Assembly (NCBI GenBank): GCA_009192285.1
Contig: WBVU01000022.1
Span: 186,001-250,000, forward strand
Source of the DNA: Morchella semilibera
Lineage: Eukaryota; Ascomycota; Pezizomycetes; Pezizales; Morchellaceae
Reading direction: 5' to 3'
DNA: 64,000 bases
Shown: piece by piece, positions 1 through 11,640 of the stretch
How the letters are laid out: each line of letters opens with the position of its first letter
Position numbering within the stretch: position 1 is the stretch's first letter
Program-made: the position numbers and the translations under genes
Notes under the pieces: generated by a model
The model's database searches: none
What the model was told of the DNA's origin: nothing
The model's input: the letters and a program-made list of their open reading frames with translations, nothing else

Positions 1-910
1 AGCCTAGATCTAGGCGGGCCTTGATCGCCTTTAACGCCCCTCCCGCCATGAAGATAACCCCCTAGAAACACTTCCCACATGTACGTCCGAACCCCCAACG
101 CGGCCAGCACGCTGAGCACCATCAGCATTGCTAGTCATTCTGATATCCATCATGATAATAATCCGGGCAGATAGTCTAGATCTAATAGCTGCTTTAAAGC
201 ACCTGGAAGTCTGTCCTCTGCTAGCTACACACATGTTAGCCGGTTGCCCTTAGACGCATGCCTGCCTGTCCACTTAACAGAAGACACTAAGACGGCCCTT
301 TACCCCCGACCCCGCCGCAGCACCCCCTTTGATCTAAAGATCTGCTCCTGGCCCTAACAAACTTAAAAGCGGGCCCCAACCCCAGCCGCGCCAGATTATA
401 CTACCTTACCGCCTGATGGGATCTTGATGTGGGGGGGGGGGGACTTCCAAAAGGGATGTCTTAACCCCCGTAGGAGATATCTGCTTACATTACCGGTAGA
501 CGGGCCGAGACGTAACTATACCTACCCATATATGTGCTCCATAGTCTTCTAGCTAAAACCAAACAGTGACTTCGAGTAGTTGCATGCAATTATGAGCCAC
601 ACCCTGATCATGAAGATACATACTTAATAGGTGATGTCCATATCAGCACGAGCGTAACCGTGATAAGTGCAGTCAGCCTATGTATAGAATGTATAGAGAG
701 CCTGGTCGTGGAAGTACCACTGAGCCTGTGGTTGACAATCCGGATGAAGGGTTATATACTCCCCACCCGGGGACTTGAGTGGGCTAGTAAGCGTTTTAGC
801 CTGGCCGACCTCCTGGTGCGCGCTGCATATACAGTTCCTAGTAGAATTATGGGTCCTGATAGCCCCATCATATTATATAGCCCTTAAAAGGTAAGGAGAA
901 AAAAAAAAAG
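1..910. other. intergenic, no gene seen
   Basis: No open frame here has protein-like composition or a recognisable motif. The stretch is AT/GC-mixed and holds a G11 run near 430. A perfect 14-bp palindrome GCCTAGATCTAGGC lies at 2-15. An A11 run at about 899-909 forms, on the minus strand, the T-tract that ends the tRNA-like element described next. Confidence 0.6.
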
Positions 911-1010
911 TTAGTCCACCAGGGGCAGGAATCGAACCCACCCCCATGCGCGGCTGGGGAACCTCTCCTCCACGACCACCCCATTTCCATCCCTCACAAT
1001 CACTAGCCCA
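903..1010 (-). ncRNA. tRNA-like Pol III element (degenerate)
   Basis: On the minus strand there is a perfect B-box/T-arm core, GGTTCGATTCC, within a plausible five-pair T-stem (two G-U pairs). It is preceded by a small C/G hairpin that could be a variable arm and followed about 15 nt later by a run of eleven T, which would stop RNA polymerase III. I could not fold a canonical acceptor stem, D-arm or anticodon arm around it. It may be a tRNA relic, a tRNA-derived SINE head, or another Pol III RNA. It lies about 260 bp downstream of the XRCC4-like stop codon, on the same strand. Confidence 0.3.
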
Positions 1011-1271
1011 CAGCCTCTCAACGCATGATGGTGACAACCTTCTTTGCTCCTTTAGGCCCGACCCGCATATTTCCCACTTGTCAACGTACAATACTAAATA
1101 AACCCCATATAAAGTATGAACGGGACGGGTCACCACCAATTAATGTCAAAGTTTGTACCAGAATGAAAATGATATGATTTCTTTTTTTTCTTTTTTTCTT
1201 TAGAAAAAAAAAATCAATCCATGTATGTAATAAAAAAAGGATACGATACAACTCGAAATCTACCAAAACCT

Positions 1272-2746
1272 TCACAGTTCATCGTCATCACTCTCCCCTA
1301 CTGAGTCCTCTGTTGCCATCGCGGGCACTGCTGCTGGGCTGTCTTCCTTCTTTACTCTTGCTGGCTGCCTCTTTGGTAGCACCTCTGTCTTACCTCTACC
1401 TCTGCCTCTTCCCCTGCCCCGCCCTCTCGCGCCTCTACCTCTTACAGTTGGTCGCTCATCCTCCTCCTCCTCCTCCTCCTCTTCCGCAGCATCACCTACC
1501 TGTGTCTGAGACTCCGGCTCGGGTGCCTTCATTAACGTAAATGCTTCAAAAGGTTTTCTCGGCGGGGGCAGATCGTCGTCGTCCATATCACTCTGATCCG
1601 ATGGCGCGTTTGGGCGTATATAGCTCTCTTCAGAATCTTCAGTGTCTGCAGTTTCATCACCTGGTGGGGGTGGTGGTGGTGGTGGTGGTGCAACAGATTT
1701 GCCCTTGTCGACTTGCATTTTTACGAAGCCGTCGGAGTCTGATTCGCTGGGTGGGGCGGCAGCTTTACGTTTCCTACCTCCTATAGTAGTCTTTGGTTTG
1801 GCACGGGACGCACGGGTGGTGGCAGGAGGTGGCGGCGGCGATGGGCTAGGCTGTGGTTCGGGCTTGACTACTACAGCTTCTTGTAGCGCAGCAGAGGCTG
1901 TGGGAGATGCCTCAATGATACGAGATAGTTCGCGGATTTTACTCTTTTTAGAATTGAGGAGTAAGGCGAACTTGGAGAAGAGGATCTCTTCATGTTCTTT
2001 CTTGAGATCTACGAGTGTTCTAAGCTGCTTGGTAAGTTTTTCAACCTCTTCTTTCTGCTGCGCTAGCTGCGATTGCAATTCTTTGAGCTCGGACTGTATA
2101 ATTCCCCATTAGTATGTTATATGTTGTCTGGGGGGGCAGCGGACGAGGGCGAATACTCACAGAGCTATCTGATATGACACCACAGCTTTCGACAACCCAA
2201 TCGAAAATTGGAATGTCATCTTCTACCTCTGGGACCTTGAGAGCTGCAATACGTTGCTTGATGCCACCAATATCTTGGCGGATCGTCAACTGTTTCGGTG
2301 AAATTAGCATATCAAGCTACTAATATCCGAGCGGGCGGAAATGCATACAGTAATGTAATCACCATCCACTGAGGCTGCCAACTCAACCCCCCTGGGGACC
2401 AGCTGCGGTTCCGCGATTGGAAGCTTCAACAATAATGAAAAGATTCTTTCCAACTCCGCGACACTCCCAGTGTACGACTTAGCTCGGAGCCCATCTATTT
2501 TACTTTGTTTCACTACTCCCGAGCAAATTAATCAGTCACTAGCCTTTTCTCTGGGTGAATTGGGGGGGGAGGGGGGGGCAGACACTTCAATCCAAAAGCT
2601 CTCTCCCCGTCCGTCGCGTCTAGGTGCAGATCCAGCGGTGAGGGGGAGTCTCTAGGTGTAGTGTAGAGAAGCACGTATTGATTCTCATCCGGGGTGTCAT
2701 TTCGTAGAATACGTAAAAGTGTCCCCTTTGCTTGAGCCGTCGCCAT
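1272..2746 (-). CDS. xrcc4: XRCC4/Lif1-like DNA double-strand-break repair protein
   Basis: Probable XRCC4 (yeast Lif1) family protein, the partner that stabilises DNA ligase IV in nuclear non-homologous end joining. Exons read on the minus strand: about 2746-2590, 2512-2349, 2289-2161 and 2093-1272; the third intron has a TACTAAT branch site. The N-terminal part would be the beta head domain. The last exon opens with a coiled coil rich in K/E/Q and carries the family-like helix ILFSKFALLLNSKKSKIREL. The tail is disordered and acidic with proline runs and a (GR)n stretch, as in long fungal homologues. The start is the first ATG (MATAQAKG); the open frame upstream begins only with GTG. The exon 1/exon 2 junction cannot be joined in frame by a canonical intron, and a one-base indel near 2594-2597 is suspected. 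Family call is moderately firm; N-terminal structure is uncertain. Confidence 0.72.
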
Positions 2747-4567
2747 CTCTGCGTGTTGTAATTGAAGTGTTCGAAGAGACACGACGGCGACGATGGCGAT
2801 GAGCTAAAGTAGGAACACGTCGCGTTGGAGTCATAGTAGCACGTGATGTTACACTAATTACGCGTTGCGAGTGAGAAATTGTGCAGCATTAATTACTATA
2901 ACGAACGATATTATTATAATATCAATTAACATCGTCGTCACTATGCGCCAGGATCTTGGATTCTTGTTCCTGCAGTATGTATGTGCGTATGGGCCGGACG
3001 GAGGCCACGGAGTTAAGCTTAAGCTTATCTCACGCTCCTGCGTGCGCCTTTGTGGGCCAAGACGGTATCCCATCTGCAAGGCGTCGTGACTTTGCGCTTA
3101 GTCAAACGGAAAGATGAAATTGACGATGCCATCATTGTTTCACCGCATACATACAACAATATATACGAAACATCCAGAAGAAAAGATGCGCATTGTGGAT
3201 TATTACCCCTTAAATTCTGGGGGGGGAGAGGGGGGGGGAGCCTCGGTCTCGGTATAACTTTGGAGATGTGCTCGCGCTCGGAACGTTCAGAAATCCGGCC
3301 GCTGCAAAACCGCCTACACCCTATAACATATACAGCTGGTTTACCGCCGAAATTCTATCTGGGGCCTGGGAGTAGCTTGCGCACAAGGGGCTGGGAATCG
3401 GAGCAGATGAGAGTCTACTCTGAGTGCATGTAGCTAGCTGCGGGGTAACTAGGACAAGCGGTAGAGTTGGGCGTATTGTACTCTACGTAGAGTACGATAT
3501 AGTGGTGAGAAGCGATAAGATGGAGTGCTCCGCAATAGAGTAGGATGGCTTTAACTAACCCCCTATCTCAGGTTGAGTGAGGCTGGCAATCATTGATCCT
3601 GATGCGCGATATATATCGCACAATCACGTGAAGAGGGATTATATTATAGGGTTAGGTGAATGGGGCATATTACCGTAGTCCGCATATGGCGGTAATCGTC
3701 ACTGGTGCGTCAGAGCATAACCAACGTAACCCATGAGTTATAACCTTTCAAGAAGGAAGGAGGGAGGGAGGAAAGAAGGATCTGGGAAGGGCAGCAGGAC
3801 AGGTTTGATTACATGTACCTACTGTCCTACAACACATATACCAAATCCGTGTGTATATTTGGTGTATTTGTGTGTCGTGTGCTGTGAGTCTTCAACCTGG
3901 ATAGTACCGGCTACATCTGCACTCTCACAAGGGAACAGGAAAGGAAAAAAAAGCAGAAAGCTGAGGAACATTCAGGCCACTCTGTATCGATCGAGAAACA
4001 GGAAATACGACCTGTGAAATGAATGCTGTTCTAAAGAGTCTGACGGGCAGACAAACCTGAGCCTGGACACAGGGCCCGCAAAGAATCCCATTGGGTAATT
4101 ACACCCATCTTAAAGGCCATCCTCTTCTTGACCTTCTTCTTCTTCTCATCTCCACGAACCAAAATCCCCCCCCCCCCCCACACATCATCATCACACACCA
4201 TACACACATCACATACATAAACTCCCCTCCTCCTCTTCCTCCTCCTCCTCCTCGTGTTTTCTCTCTATTCTCCTATTCGTCTATCTACAGCCCTAGATAG
4301 CCTATATTTGTGACTGTGGCTTGATCATTCGATGGTTTGAGCTACATGAGCTAATATACTCACTCTAGAACTCTACTGCAGACGCCATCACATCACATCC
4401 CCCCCCCCCCCACTCACCCACAAGCTTTCTCCGCATTATTCAACCACCTCAACCTCAACACTTCCCCCCCCCCCCCACATTTACACCACACCACACCACA
4501 CACACACAAAAGTGCATAGTCTGAAATAAACGAAGAAAACCACACACCCACGTGTACGTTCTAATAC
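2747..4567. promoter_or_regulatory. divergent intergenic region (XRCC4-like / TBC)
   Basis: This spacer holds the 5' regions of two divergently transcribed genes. No convincing coding frame is present. The last 450 bp before the TBC start are strongly C/CT-rich, with several C10-C12 runs and TCCTCC repeats, a usual look for fungal core promoters and 5' leaders. I see no TATA box that I would defend. Confidence 0.4.
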
Positions 4568-7500
4568 ATGGACAACCAAGATGCTCCCTCTTTGTCCTCG
4601 CCACAGAATACAGAAGGAGACGTTGAGAGATCTTCCACAGGTCCCATTCCTCAAAAAATGTCAAACTCAAACTGTTCTTCCCCAGGTCCTCTAGAATCTG
4701 TAGAGGAGTTATATGCCAGTTCTACCTCCTCTGCCTCGCCCGCTTCACCCAAACCTGCCTCCCCCGTCTCCCAGCGCTCCATCTTCCGTCCACCTGCTGA
4801 CTCTCCGTCGCCGCGCCCCCCACCCCGCACTTCACCAGTTAGGCCGACTGAGGACCCGCGCTCAGTATTGTTTGATGACCATGTGGCATCTGCACATGTT
4901 CCGGGGAGTTTACACCTTGCGCCAGATAGCACCATCGAGCGTCTCATCGAGCGACAGGGTGCAATAATGCTGATTCGTCAGCTTGCGTCGGATTTAGCTC
5001 ATCGCGACCGTGAGCTCGTATCTGTACGTCGGCGCGCAGAGGAGCGGGAGAGGGCGCTAAAAACGTATGCTAGTAGAGGTGGAAGTCTCTAATGCTAATA
5101 TTGAACGTCGGCTTGCGACGGCGACGTTGGGTAGGGAGGACACTAGCTACACCGAAAATATCGATGAAATGATGCAGCAGGCCATGAGTGAGGAGGACAC
5201 ATTCAGTGTTGTAGATGACTCGTTTAGTGAGCGCATAGAGTGGGATGATGCTGCTGGGGACGACCTTATTACACCAAAGGCAACAATACGGGCACGTTCG
5301 GGGGTAAGGGATAGTGACACCTTCTCGATCACATCGGCAGGATCTACGAGTCGGCGTAACTCTACGCTAAGAGGCTGGAAGGAATACTTTTGGGGACCCA
5401 AAGGAGCGCAGGAGGAGTACAGTAGAGGCCGACCAGCGTCACTGTTGGCTAAGCGTAGAGGTATCACGAGCGATACCTTCTCGCCGCCGCCAGGGCTGGA
5501 TCGAAATGACCCAGATAGTAGAGCGTCTAGTAGGGCACCATCGATATACAGCCCGACGTCACCAGGGAAGCCGGGGCGGGCAGCAAGTCTACAGATTTCT
5601 TCTGCGATACGGGGATCTGCGTCGCCATCATCGTTATATACTTACCCCCATCTGGCTTCTGACCAATCACACCCCACACCACCGCATCTCCAGGCTGCCT
5701 CGACGCCCCATAAAGACGGGGCTGTTGTTGATTCGGCAGATAATATGGCAAGAAGGAGAACGTCTAGCACAGTCGCCGCCTGGGCCTTGCGTCTCGTAGC
5801 CAACGCTCCGCCAACTGATCAAGAAAATCAGCAATATAACCCTAAGAGCCCGCAACAACGTAGTGTCAGCGGCCCCGCTGAGCCCACAGACCGCCGCCTT
5901 AGTGCTAGCTCAATAAACCGTGAAGACCTACATCGCATCATGGCCAAAAACACAGCGCGAGTTCAACCCACTAGCCCCCGCAGGCGTGCGCTTTCTTCGG
6001 CGTCTAATGGCGGCGCGCCGCCGGCAAAGTTCTTCCAAGGTATAGGGGAGGCTACCGCTAGTGGGGCAACGGTGGGCCCGGTGGAGATGGATACCATTGT
6101 ACCGCACGCGGTGCAGCCGCCAACGTTATTGCAGTGCTGGAATGAATATTATCCCACGGACTACCTGACGGATAGGTTTGGGTTTATTTATAATAAAGAT
6201 CGGCGGAATGGGACAGAAGTTGCAGGAAAGTCGAAGGGACCAAAGGACGAGGAGGAGGCAGAGCATAGCAGTTTTAGTAGCGGTGACATAGAGTTCCCAG
6301 ACACTGTTACTACTTCCGCTACTGCAACTGCAACTACCAGTAGTGCTACTGCCGAGGAGAGTGCTGGTAAGGATAGTGATGCTACGGACTTAAAGACACC
6401 AACAAAGTGGCAAGAGCTACTCACTCGACCCCCATCACCAAGTGTGGGTGCCTCTAACGTCTCCCCCAAAGCGTCAATGAACGAAGCATCCACAAGCCGC
6501 AGAAGCAGTCTTGCCAAACTGAAGCCACAAGCTATGTCAATTTTGGACAAGCTCAACACCCCTGCACCGCCCACATTCTCCTCAGCGCCCCTTGCCCTTC
6601 GCTCTCCACAGCACTCAGACCCCACAAATGGCACCGTCCGCCTACTTCTTGGCCAGCTCAGTGACCTTCACGACACTCTCCAGCGTGACCGCTCCGCGAA
6701 ATGGAACGAGTTCTTCCGCCATATCCGGCGTGACCGTGAAGAAGCTCCCGAGGGTAGTGGTGTTGGTGACGGTGAGCTCATCGGCATTTCTACTCTCGGC
6801 CGAGGTGGGAAGACCCGCTGGAAGGAATTCAAGTCACTTGTACTAGGTGGCATTCCAGTCGCATACCGGTGGAAAGTGTGGGCAGAGTGTAGTCGTGCTA
6901 CTGCCCTAAGGGTACCAGGGTACTACGAGGATTTGCTAGTGAATGGAGCTGATGACCCAGGAGTGCTAGGGCAGATCGAGATGGATATCAACAGGACACT
7001 CACAGACAATATCTTCTACAGGAAGGGCCCAGGGGTTGGTAAGCTCAAACAAGTACTTGTAGCGTATAGTCGTAGGAACCCTGCAGTGGGGTACTGTCAG
7101 GGTATGAACATGATTGTAGCGAGCTTGCTGCTCATCATGCCGAGTGAAGAAGACGCATTTTGGGGTATTATGTAGTATTGTGGAGAAGATACTCCCAAAG
7201 ACGTATTTTGAGACCAGTTTGCTTGCGTCGAGGGCAGATCAGCAGGTACGGCTCCCATCATCTTATGTGGCTACAATCACAACATCTCACTCGTTTTATA
7301 CAACACTGCTAACCCCACTATAGGTGTTAAAACAGTATGTTCATGAAATTCTCCCCACACTTGACGCCCATTTGTTCAAGCTTTCCGTCGAGCTTGAAGC
7401 CCTCACCTTCCAATGGTTTCTATCCGTCTTCACCGATTGTCTGGCGGCAGAAGCGCTCTTCCGTGTCTGGGATGTCGTCTTGTGCCTTGTCGGCTCCCCG

Positions 7501-8223
7501 TTCTTGTTCCAAGTGGCGCTAGCGCTACTGAAGTTAAATGAGAAAGCGCTGTTGGATTGCAATTCCGCTGCGGCAGTTTACAGTTATCTTAACGGTGAGA
7601 TGACGCATCAGGGCATTAGTATCGATGGGCTTATCAGAGAGAGTGATGCTTTGAGGCATGTGGTTAAGAAAGTAGATGTGGAGAAACGTAGAGAGAAAGC
7701 TGTCGAGAGGGAGTTGGCCGAAATGGGAGGGGGTGAAGTGTTTGCTAGTGAGATTGCTGCTAGGGAGGGCTCGGTCAAGTCGCGGGAGCCTACAGTAGCT
7801 CCAGAACCGGTTACTTCCCCAGAACCGGCCGCCCCGACAGAACCGGCCGCCCCGACAGAACCGGCCGTTTCTCCCGAGTCGGTAACTTCTCAGGAGCCGG
7901 TAGCCTCGGAGGCGACAGTTACGCCGGTGCGCCCGCTTTCGCCCGAGCCTGCACCAGAGGTGTCTGAAGTAGAGAGTACACATCCGCCAGTTGAAGTAAC
8001 ACCTGGGACGGTGGAGGCGGTGGAGGCGGTGGAGGCGGAGCCGATGTCAATGGTGGTAGAGGACGTGGACCTTATCGCCACTAAAAACCTCGGGGTTTCG
8101 GTATCATTGACCACCCCCATCTCCGAACCTGAAATGGAGAAATCAGAGAGCCCGGCGATGTCGCCGGGGTCGTCGCCGACTCCGTCAGCTGCTGCGGCGG
8201 CAGCATTGTTATCCGTCATGTGA
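4568..8223 (+). CDS. TBC-domain Rab GTPase-activating protein (two apparent frame breaks)
   Basis: Large TBC protein, predicted to stimulate GTP hydrolysis by a Rab GTPase in vesicle traffic. One GT-AG intron (7246-7323) separates exons 4568-7245 and 7324-8223. The first ~750 residues are Ser/Pro-rich and probably disordered, with a short coiled coil near residues 140-190. The TBC domain spans roughly 755-1010: GIPVAYRWKVW, then IEMDINRT (IxxDxxR arginine finger), then YCQGMN (glutamine finger). The tail has an EP-rich tandem repeat. The frame changes twice: an extra A in the A5 run at 5059-5063 (ALK|RMLVEVEVSNAN), and an extra base near 7171-7173 (FWGIM|SIVEKILP). Removing both gives one continuous protein of about 1191 aa. 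Which Rab it acts on cannot be told. It is either intact with sequence errors or a recent pseudogene. Confidence 0.85.
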
Positions 8224-9118
8224 TGTGAAGTGTGATTGAATGTGTTTTATGCCGTTTCCTTCTTTTTGACATTGGTTGGGTGGGGCGTTAGGAGCTATTT
8301 TTTGTCCTGTTTGCATGGACACTTTGGAACTTATATAAAGTGGTATTATTGGTGTTTTGTATCCATTTCCCTCTCTTTTTGTCTTTTTTCAAGTTATATT
8401 GGGTATTTCCCCTTCTTTCTTTCCGCTCTCTAAGGCCGTTGGTTCGGGTTGTTTATTGGTCAATAATTTTTCGGTTTGGGTTTTTTCTTTCTTTCTTTCC
8501 CAACTGCCCACTATGGAATATCATTTACGGAGTTTTTGTTGCTTTTTGTTCTTTTTCCTTTTGCTTCTATCTATGCTATCAACACTGGCTTGGGCCCGGC
8601 TTGGGTTTTTTTGTTTAATCTTGTCAACTACGGGGCCTCGTAGATATGAGGGGGGGGCATCAACTATTTTATATATGGAGAAAGAGAAATCTTACTCTTT
8701 TTCCCTTATACTACATAGGCGGTGGCGGGGAAGGGGATTGTTTTTTTTGTGGTTATCATGTAGTCGTACATACACACAAGATCTGTGTTATCTCCTGTAT
8801 AGAGTGGAGGTGGAGGTGGAGGCGGTGGGGGGATGGAGAAATGGAGACATGGAGCGTCACTCATCGTGGGTGGGCCCCAGGTTTAATTTGTGGGGGGTCA
8901 AGGGTTTGCTAGAAGACGTTGGATAATGGACATTTGATAGATAGAATCGCATTTATACAGCTTTATTTTACGTTTTCTGGGAGGATGAAATTCTGGGTTC
9001 CCGGGTCACTGTTGTAACGATAATCTATCTCCGGCCTTCTGGGGTCCAAATTCCCACGCTAACCAGCCACCATTTTAGTAAAATGCGTGATATAAGCAGC
9101 TGTGAGATTGGTAAGCAT
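8224..9118. other. 3' flank of TBC gene, no gene seen
   Basis: The sequence is T-rich and G-rich (many TTTCTTTCTTTC and TTTTT stretches), consistent with a 3' UTR and terminator region. Overlapping open frames here are composed almost entirely of F/L/S/W from the T-rich composition and show no family motif. Confidence 0.5.
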
Positions 9119-9192
9119 GGTTTCGTGGTGTAGTTGGTTATCACACAAGTCTAACACACTTGTGGTCCCCGGTTCGAGCCCGGGCGAAATCA
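9119..9192 (+). tRNA. tRNA-Val (anticodon AAC)
   Basis: A 74-nt cloverleaf without intron. The acceptor stem GGTTTCG pairs with CGAAATC (one G-T pair). The D-loop is AGTTGGTTA, the anticodon arm is CAAGT-CTAACAC-ACTTG with AAC at positions 34-36, and the T-arm is CCCGG-TTCGAGC-CCGGG with discriminator A. Internal A and B boxes are intact. No T-run of four or more lies close behind it; the first clear one is about 65 nt downstream. It reads codons GUU and, after A-to-I editing, GUC. Confidence 0.95.
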
Positions 9193-10849
9193 GAAGAGTC
9201 TCTGTCTACAGGTTAGAATTTGAATGTGCGAGCGTTCGGCTTCGGTCTGTAGGTTGGTCTTTTTGTTTTTCACCTCGCGGGTCTTGTGGTTGGTGTTTGG
9301 AGCACTGAATGCCCCCCCCCCCCATTACCTTCTGGTCCGGCTGGTATCGAGAATTTTGAGGGGTTGGGGTGTCTGTTGCTCTGTTTATCCGTTTTTTTTT
9401 TTAGTCTTGGCCCTGGCATTTCTTGGGCTTTTCGGCCTGGGTAGTGTAAACAGATGGGCATTGTTTGCACGGGGTCGTTTCGGGTTTCAATTTGGTTCTC
9501 CTAGTGAGAGGTACCTATAGTTATGACCGAGTAAACAGGAGTACTGAAACGGACTTGTTGCTGAATTTATACCCCTGAACTAAGCCGTCCGTCATGCGCG
9601 AGTCATTATATAGACGTTTATTGAAATATGGTTTCTCGATACACCACTTCGTTTTTTGTTTTTTTAGTGGTGGTAGTTTTAGTGATCTTCTTTCTTGTAA
9701 GGCTGGGAAGGACATGCTAGAAGAGGAATAATAATATCCGGTATAAAATATTTGTTAGGGAGAGGTGTCGATGTTGAGCAGGTACACGTGCTGTACCAGA
9801 TCTGGAGTTGTATTCAGTACTACCCCACCCCTCTCTTAGGTAGAACGGTAGAATGGTAGATCTAGAAGGTCGCACTTCCGGGGCGTTGTGTATATATTAT
9901 ATTGGAGCTACGTCCAATCCCCCCCCTTTTTTTTTTCTCTCTCTAGATCTTGGCTGTTGTTTCGTTTCTGCTCTGCGAATCTCGGTGTCTGCATGTGTTT
10001 AGCTGTGTCTTCGGTAACAAGACCGTTCGCTGTACCACTCTGGAGTACCTGGTTGAACGTTAGAGTTTGCAAGCAAGTATACGGCTAGAGTTGGGGTTGT
10101 ACCTACATACTGTAGCTACTCTAGCACCATGCATCACCGCGCCGCATCCGCAGGTGTCAGCAGCATTCACACTTATGCACCCGACCCCCTCACGTACCTC
10201 GTACCTACATGTAGGTACATACATACATGTAGTACATAGCTTAGACCCAGGTACTCAATGTCTGTGCATGGCAAGTAATCAAAAACCCTGTACAATAATA
10301 ACTATGTAGGTACTGAGATCTGAGTATACCCGAAAACTCACTCCCCCCCCCTCCAGGCAGCCATCCGAGAAAGTACATACATGTAGATACCTCGATCATT
10401 GGCCCAGGATCTACCCTGGCTTATGTAAGAGGGGGGGAGAGAGGTTGATCAGGGACGTGTGTGTGGTTGGGGTTGTGTTTTGTGTGTGTGCCTGGTGACA
10501 ATCCCCCGAGTGAGTGAGTGACTGACATCACAGGATCATCCATTCATCTTCATCTTCTACTTACTTCCTTGCCTTCTACACCTTCTTGCACTCACTCTCG
10601 CCCATACATACTTCTCTTTTTATTTTAATACCATACTATACTACATACTATCTATCATATCCCTAGCTATCCACCCATCCACCCGTTATCTGCTTCTTCC
10701 TCTCATACTTCTCTTCCTCCTCCCCCTTCTGCTGCTGCCACTGCTTCTTATACGACGACTGCTGCACGAATACCAAGAGACTGTTTAGTAAAGGACAGAG
10801 CAAATAGATCGGAAGAGAGATAGATATAGATACCGAGAAACCTTGAACG
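9193..10849. promoter_or_regulatory. intergenic region and Rab2-type promoter/leader
   Basis: No gene is visible. The stretch holds three TACATGTA palindromes (10206, 10224, 10378), the first inside an 18-bp perfect palindrome at 10201-10218. The segment from about 10530 to 10745 is strongly CT-rich (CTTCCTCTCATACTTCTC-like), as expected for the core promoter or leader of the Rab2-type gene that begins at 10850. Confidence 0.45.
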
Positions 10850-11640
10850 ATGACACAGCCTTGGGACTACATAGCTGTAGGCCACCAACCCCCCCCCCCC
10901 CCTCTCCCCAGATCTTCCAACTAACCTCCCCACGCTACACAGAAAGTCGTCAACATCGGTGACAGTGGCTGCGGCAAATCCTCCGTTCGTCCCTATCCCC
11001 CTTTTTCATTATTACACCCCCATACTAACACTCCCCCCTCCAGCTCACCATCCGCCTCTGCGAAGGCCGCTTCACGCCCACCCACGACGTAACCATCGGC
11101 GTTGAATTCGGCTCCCGCATCATCCCATGCGACCCCACCTCCCCCACCAACTCCCCAAAGATCAAGCTGCAGATCTGGGACACCGCCGGCCAAGAGTCCT
11201 TCCGCGCCATCACACGCTCGTACTTCCGCGGCGCGACCGGAGCCCTCCTCGTCTACGACATCACGCGCCGAGACACGTTCACGCACGTCCAGGGGTGGCT
11301 GGAGGAGCTGCGCAGCGCCGCGGAGCCAAACATCAGCATCATCCTGGTGGGAAACAAGTCCGACCTGGCGGCCGAGGGCGGCAAGCGCGAGGTGCAGGAG
11401 GAGGAGGCGAGGGCGTGGGCAGAGGCGAATGGTGTCAAGGCGGCGGTGGAGACGAGTGCCAAGACGGGCGAGGGCGTGGAGAGGGCGTTCGTGGATGTGG
11501 CGCAGGAGATATATAGGAATATCAGGGATGGCGTGTATGATCTGAATGACCGCAGTCATGGGATCAGGGCGAACTCGAACACGGCAAAGACGAGCTTGAG
11601 TATGGACGAGACGATTAAGGCGAGGGGAGGGTGCTGTTAG
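10850..11640 (+). CDS. rab2: Rab2-type small GTPase
   Basis: Rab GTPase of about 221 aa. The family acts in ER-Golgi, Golgi and late endosomal traffic. Three exons, 10850-10876, 10943-10984 and 11044-11640, join in frame; the second intron has a perfect TACTAAC branch site. Motifs in order: MTQPWDYIAKVVNIGDSGCGKSS start with P-loop, HDVTIGVEFGSR (switch I), WDTAGQESFR (switch II), NKSD, ETSAK, and a C-terminal CC for double geranylgeranylation. DTAGQESFRAITRSYFRGA, YDITRR and the HDVTIGVEFG block favour Rab2 over Ypt1/Sec4, Rab4 or Rab11. The 27-nt first exon carries the WDYIAK lead common in fungal homologues. The second 5' splice site is an unusual GTTCGT. It is convergent with the RNase H2A gene 549 bp downstream. 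Confidence 0.9.

Noticed and set aside
1642-2112. 156-codon plus-strand frame
   Set aside because: Antisense to the last XRCC4-like exon; the coiled-coil frame on the minus strand explains it.
7172-7182. A tiny GT...AG intron explaining the TBC frame break
   Set aside because: GTATTATGTAG would be 11 nt, far below any spliceosomal intron, and removing it does not restore the conserved frame.
8357-8926. 189-codon plus-strand frame after the TBC gene
   Set aside because: F/L/S/W-rich translation of a T-rich 3' flank; overlapping frames are equally open.
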